Assembly: GCF_000307165.1 (NCBI RefSeq) | Contig: NC_018704.1 | Location: 2,046,001-2,110,000 of the forward strand | Length of the DNA: 64,000 nt | Origin: Amphibacillus xylanus NBRC 15112 | Lineage (GTDB): Bacteria > Bacillota > Bacilli > Bacillales > Amphibacillaceae | Direction of reading: 5' to 3' | Shown here: positions 61,134-64,000 of the stretch, piece after piece | Layout of the letters: each line of letters begins with the position of its first letter | How positions within the stretch are numbered: position 1 is the stretch's first letter | Translations under genes and position numbers: made by a program | The notes under the pieces: generated by a model | What the model was told of the DNA's origin: nothing | Database searches by the model: none | Seen by the model: the letters and a program-made list of their open reading frames with translations, nothing else

Positions 61134-61823
61134 CTATTCTCCGTAATAATAATACTGATCTTTTGATGTTTGGACGTCGTTTAGTACGGCTCCAAGTAAT
61201 TTTGCTTTGGCTGGTTCAAGCAGTTCTTTTGCTTTAATCGCAGATTCCTGGTCTGTTTGCTTACTACGAATAACGAGTAGTGAGCCATCAACAAAGTTGG
61301 CAAGTAACTGAGCATCTGTTACTGCAAGAACAGGTGGTGTATCAAAAATAACTAGATCATACTGGTCTTTTGCCTCGTCAATTAAGCGACGCATCTTATT
61401 CGAGCCGAGTAATTCTGATGGATTCGGCGGAATTGGACCAGATGGTAAAATGTCTAGATTTGGGACATCAGATTTAATTGCTGCTTCGTTAAGCTCATAC
61501 TCACCAACGAGTAAACTACTTAAACCACGGCGGTTGTCGATTCTAAATGTATAGTGAACAGTTGGTTTACGCATGTCGGCGTCAACTAAAAGCACCTTCT
61601 TTTCTTGTTGGGCAAAAACGATCGCTAGGTTGGCAATCGTAAGTGATTTACCTTCTGACGGGTTAGCTGATGTCACGAGCATCGTTTCAAGTGTATCGTC
61701 TACCGCAGTAAACTGTAAATTTGTTCGAATCGTACGGAATTGCTCAGAGATTGGTGAGCGTGGATTCAGTTTAGTAATTAAATGTCTAGCTGCTTGTTTA
61801 ACTGGTCTTTTATGTTTAGCCAT
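61134..61823 (-). CDS. Bacterial tyrosine kinase, CpsD/CapB/YwqD type
   Basis: A 229-residue cytoplasmic BY-kinase. Walker A is in SANPSEGKSLTIANL, Walker A' in VLLVDADMRKP and Walker B in DLVIFDTPPV. The C-terminal tyrosine cluster QYYYYGE (Tyr224-227) is the autophosphorylation site. It needs the membrane modulator encoded just upstream, with which it overlaps by eight bases, and is reset by the phosphatase at 58789. Together they control chain length and export of the polysaccharide. Confidence 0.94.
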   Translation of the reverse strand: MAKHKRPVKQAARHLITKLNPRSPISEQFRTIRTNLQFTAVDDTLETMLVTSANPSEGKSLTIANLAIVFAQQEKKVLLVDADMRKPTVHYTFRIDNRRGLSSLLVGEYELNEAAIKSDVPNLDILPSGPIPPNPSELLGSNKMRRLIDEAKDQYDLVIFDTPPVLAVTDAQLLANFVDGSLLVIRSKQTDQESAIKAKELLEPAKAKLLGAVLNDVQTSKDQYYYYGE

Positions 61824-62562
61824 TATATGTTACTCCCCTTTCTCTAGCTTGACGTCTATTTGCATGTTGTTGTATGTGCACGAGGTCAGTTTCTTGAACT
61901 TTTGCCACAACACCAATGACAGGGAGACCAACAATTTTTTCAACGTCAGTTTCTGTTTTTACAGTTGTATCTAAGTATTCAAATAAGAATGCTAAACCAA
62001 CACCAACCATACCACCTAAGACAAAGGCGATAGCAATATTTAGTGTGAGATTTGGACTCACTGGTGTCGGGTTTGCTGGTAGAACTGCAGGATTTAATAT
62101 ATTTACGTTATCAACATTCATTAATTCGTCTATTTGATCTTGGAAAACTTCAACGGTCACATTGGCAAGATCAACTGCCATCTTTGGATCGGGATCTGTA
62201 GCCGAGACGGTTACCACTTGTGATCCATTCTCATTTGTGACGGAAATTTTTTCAGCAAGTGCTGATGGTGAGATTGTCAATTGAAGTTCATCAATCACTT
62301 CATCAAGAATCCGGTTACTTCTGATAATTACGCTATAGGTATTGATTAATTCAACGTTTGTTCGAATTTCATTTAATTCTACTGTTGCGTTGGGTTGATT
62401 TTGATTCACAAGAAATTGTGAATTAGCTCGATAAATTGGTGTGATAAAAAAGTATGTAAATATACCGCTTATAATCGCTGATCCTATTGTTAGGACAATG
62501 ATTAATCCTAGTCTCTTTTTAATTATCTGAGCGATCTCTTTTAGTGTAATTGTTTCCTCCAT
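61816..62562 (-). CDS. Capsule chain-length determinant / kinase modulator (Wzz, YwqC/CapA type)
   Basis: A 248-residue membrane protein. A Wzz domain starts ITLKEIAQIIKKRLGLIIVL with TM1 near 20-40. An extracellular loop follows, then the Pro-rich LPANPTPVSPNLTLNIAIAFVLGGMVGVGLAFLFEYLDTTVKTETD with TM2 and the C-terminal segment that activates the kinase. It regulates polymer length and the partner kinase. It is the first gene of the kinase unit, with an extended -10 promoter upstream. Confidence 0.93.
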   Translation of the reverse strand: MEETITLKEIAQIIKKRLGLIIVLTIGSAIISGIFTYFFITPIYRANSQFLVNQNQPNATVELNEIRTNVELINTYSVIIRSNRILDEVIDELQLTISPSALAEKISVTNENGSQVVTVSATDPDPKMAVDLANVTVEVFQDQIDELMNVDNVNILNPAVLPANPTPVSPNLTLNIAIAFVLGGMVGVGLAFLFEYLDTTVKTETDVEKIVGLPVIGVVAKVQETDLVHIQQHANRRQARERGVTYNG

Positions 62563-62624
62563 TTAGTTTGATCCTCCAATGTTTAGTTGAGTAGTCCTGA
62601 ATTGGACAAAAATATACAAAAAAC

Positions 62625-62633
62625 ATTATAGCA
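62625..62633 (-). promoter_or_regulatory. Extended -10 promoter of the capsule kinase unit
   Basis: On the minus strand TGCTATAAT is a perfect TGnTATAAT, about 65 bases before the modulator start. Confidence 0.55.
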
Positions 62634-62753
62634 TATTTTTTTATAAAATTGGTAAATTAATTTAATATAATGATTTTACGTCATTACTTTTAGCAATTGG
62701 TATAATATTTTTTCAGAATATTAGGAAAATTGTTCTTTTTTATTAACACTTTA

Positions 62754-62781
62754 TTGGCTTATTTGTAATATTTGATATAAT
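62754..62781 (+). promoter_or_regulatory. Promoter of the EAL-domain gene
   Basis: TTGGCT, 16 bp, then TATAAT preceded by TGA (extended -10), about 40 bases before the start codon. Confidence 0.6.
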
Positions 62782-62819
62782 AGAGTTTGTAAGCGAATTC
62801 ATTTTATGGGGGCTTTCAT

Positions 62820-63545
62820 ATGTTGATCGATCATTTTATCGAAAAAAGACTTTTTACACATAATTTTCAGCCCATCTATCACTTAAACAGTCATCAGTGT
62901 CTTGGATTTGAAGCGCTAATGAGGCCGTTTGATTTTCCAAATCCTGAGTTAGCGTTTGAGGCGGCTAAGCGGGCTGGGCGCTTGTATGATCTCGATACTG
63001 CATCGATTGAATTAGTGATGCGCTCTTTTCGGGATTCTCGTCTTTCTGATGGTGATGCGGTCTTATTTATTAATGTGCTCCCTTCTACTTTAATCAATCC
63101 TAATTTTTCTACGTTTATTTATCACACTTTACACACCAATCAATTACGAGCGGATCAAATCGTTTTGGAAATTTCCGAGTCAGAACAGATGGATCAATTG
63201 CTCGATTCCTTTCATATGATTCATGATCTTGTTGATTATGGTTTCCAATTTGCACTTGATGATGTCGGTAAGGGTTATTCCAATTTTGATGTTATCATTG
63301 AATTTCCGTTTAAGTATATAAAACTTGATCGCTTGTTTAGTACGCAGCTTCATCTTTCAAGTAAGAAAAAAGCTCTAGTTCAGCTATTTCGCGATTATTG
63401 TAGGGATCAGCAGATCCAGCTTGTGTTAGAAGGATTGGAGACGCGGCAGGAGTATCTTTTTGCTATGCAATTAGGTGTTGAGGTTGCGCAAGGTTATTTT
63501 CTCGGTCGTCCAAAAGCAATTGAAGAAGTGCGTGCATTTTTGTAA
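62820..63545 (+). CDS. EAL-domain c-di-GMP phosphodiesterase, stand-alone
   Basis: A 241-residue protein that is only an EAL domain. The signature is FEAL (30-33, Glu31), followed by metal and catalytic positions Asn85 (FINV), Glu117 (LEIS), Asp147-Asp148 (LDDVGKGYSN), Lys168 (IKLD), Glu204 (VLEGLET) and QGYFLGRP at 224-231. All are present, so hydrolysis of c-di-GMP to pGpG is expected. It has no sensor or membrane domain. It is divergent from the capsule kinase unit, which suggests c-di-GMP and polysaccharide production are linked. Confidence 0.92.
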   Translation: MLIDHFIEKRLFTHNFQPIYHLNSHQCLGFEALMRPFDFPNPELAFEAAKRAGRLYDLDTASIELVMRSFRDSRLSDGDAVLFINVLPSTLINPNFSTFIYHTLHTNQLRADQIVLEISESEQMDQLLDSFHMIHDLVDYGFQFALDDVGKGYSNFDVIIEFPFKYIKLDRLFSTQLHLSSKKKALVQLFRDYCRDQQIQLVLEGLETRQEYLFAMQLGVEVAQGYFLGRPKAIEEVRAFL

Positions 63546-63613
63546 AGTTTGTTCCTTTGACTTATAGAATATATCGTTTAAACTTAAATATAGTATACAT
63601 AAAGGAGTGATAA

Positions 63614-64000
63614 ATGATGATCTGTGGAAAATGCCAAACAATCAATAACGATGATGCAAAATTTTGTATCAATTGTGGAAAACAAATTGATCATTTAAAG
63701 CAAAATCCAGTTGAAAATGAGCCAGAGGTGAAGGTTGAAGCTACTGCTACGCAGGCGACTGATGAAAATCCGACTAGTGCTGCTGGGGCGGAAAGCGTTC
63801 AGCCACCTAAGCGTCCGATGGAGCCAGATCCAACAATTGAAATGGCAAAAGAGATTGGCCAAAGTTTTTGGAATTACTTACTTAATGGTTTGAAGGCACC
63901 TTATCAAGCAAGTAAGGAAGTTGGTGCTAAGCAAGCTGATTTAATTAATGGACTAATTACTTTAATTATCTTTTCTGCTTTCCTTCCGTTATCTGTTTAT
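63614..64000 (+). CDS. Zinc-ribbon membrane protein (partial, runs off the window)
   Basis: The first 129 codons of a protein that begins MMICGKCQTINNDDAKFCIN, so a four-Cys zinc ribbon at residues 4-21 (CGKC…CINC). A Glu/Pro/Thr-rich linker follows, then an amphipathic segment (EMAKEIGQSFWNYLLNGLKAP) and the start of a membrane helix (LINGLITLIIFSAFLPLSVY). AAGGAG lies six bases before the ATG. Function unknown. Confidence 0.8.
   Translation, partial: MMICGKCQTINNDDAKFCINCGKQIDHLKQNPVENEPEVKVEATATQATDENPTSAAGAESVQPPKRPMEPDPTIEMAKEIGQSFWNYLLNGLKAPYQASKEVGAKQADLINGLITLIIFSAFLPLSVY

Noticed and set aside
60856-61146. 96-codon ORF on the plus strand, and the similar 82-codon minus-strand ORF at 23388-23636
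   Set aside because: Both run through GTGCG repeats, have repetitive translations and lack ribosome sites.

Overview
The window is low-GC DNA from a Gram-positive bacterium of the phylum Bacillota, most likely family Bacillaceae. The evidence is a ComK-type competence factor, a YjcZ-type sporulation miniprotein, a SAM-I (S-box) riboswitch on a MetI/YxjG-like operon, a YwqC/YwqD/YwqE-like capsule regulatory set, a consensus-like CcpA cre site, strong AGGAGG ribosome sites and frequent TGnTATAAT extended -10 promoters. A genus cannot be assigned from the sequence alone; a halophilic or alkaliphilic relative of Amphibacillus/Halolactibacillus is a guess.

Layout. 1-4.5 kb: tail of a peptide ABC permease, a peptide-binding lipoprotein whose two halves are in swapped order, a lysophospholipase-like hydrolase and a MATE exporter. 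4.5-5.4 kb: a 43-unit tandem array of 20 bp. 5.5-15.2 kb: chemoreceptor, aldo/keto reductase, zinc-ribbon membrane protein, comK with an overlapping mini-ORF, a heterodimeric ABC exporter, a YjcZ miniprotein, and a NERD-like protein that lacks its nuclease residues. 15.8-21 kb: a first UDP-glucose dehydrogenase, a GH120 beta-xylosidase divergent from an AraC regulator, and a degenerate Rpn-like protein. 21-28 kb: AEC transporter, phasin-like protein, uracil-DNA glycosylase, amidase, and a SAM-riboswitch operon (metI, a MetE-core methyltransferase, a 4-OT tautomerase). 28.2-28.9 kb: a 52-bp repeat array. 29-31.3 kb: an overlapping pair of sugar-transfer ATP-grasp protein and opine dehydrogenase. 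31.8-35.4 kb: a second UDP-glucose dehydrogenase and a GH127 beta-L-arabinofuranosidase with a cre site. 35.5-40.6 kb: an accessory patch with an MqsR-like/Panacea toxin-antitoxin pair, a membrane-anchored GIY-YIG protein, a lone ATP-grasp ligase and an acidic lipoprotein. 40.7-45.6 kb: solitary EutH, VanZ-like protein, a 1.1-kb gene-free stretch, a second MetE-core protein and a LysR regulator.

45.8-62.6 kb is an exopolysaccharide/capsule locus on the minus strand: a chain-length modulator and tyrosine kinase (ywqC/ywqD-like), then ywqE-like phosphatase, galU, a 4,6-dehydratase, priming sugar transferase, epimerase, three GT4 glycosyltransferases, EpsG-like polymerase, a frameshifted pyruvyl transferase, Wzx flippase and a UDP-glucuronate 4-epimerase. 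Most neighbours overlap by 4 bp. GalU, the two Ugd copies and the epimerase together make a route from glucose-1-phosphate to UDP-galacturonate. A thiamine transporter gene (thiT) with its own TPP riboswitch and a repeat array sits inside this locus. An EAL phosphodiesterase and a zinc-ribbon protein are transcribed divergently at the right end.

A recurring oddity is the intergenic repeat content. At least four families of short tandem repeats, mostly with a period near 20 bp, fill gaps between genes, and one (GTGCG...CGCAC) occurs at four separate loci within 64 kb.
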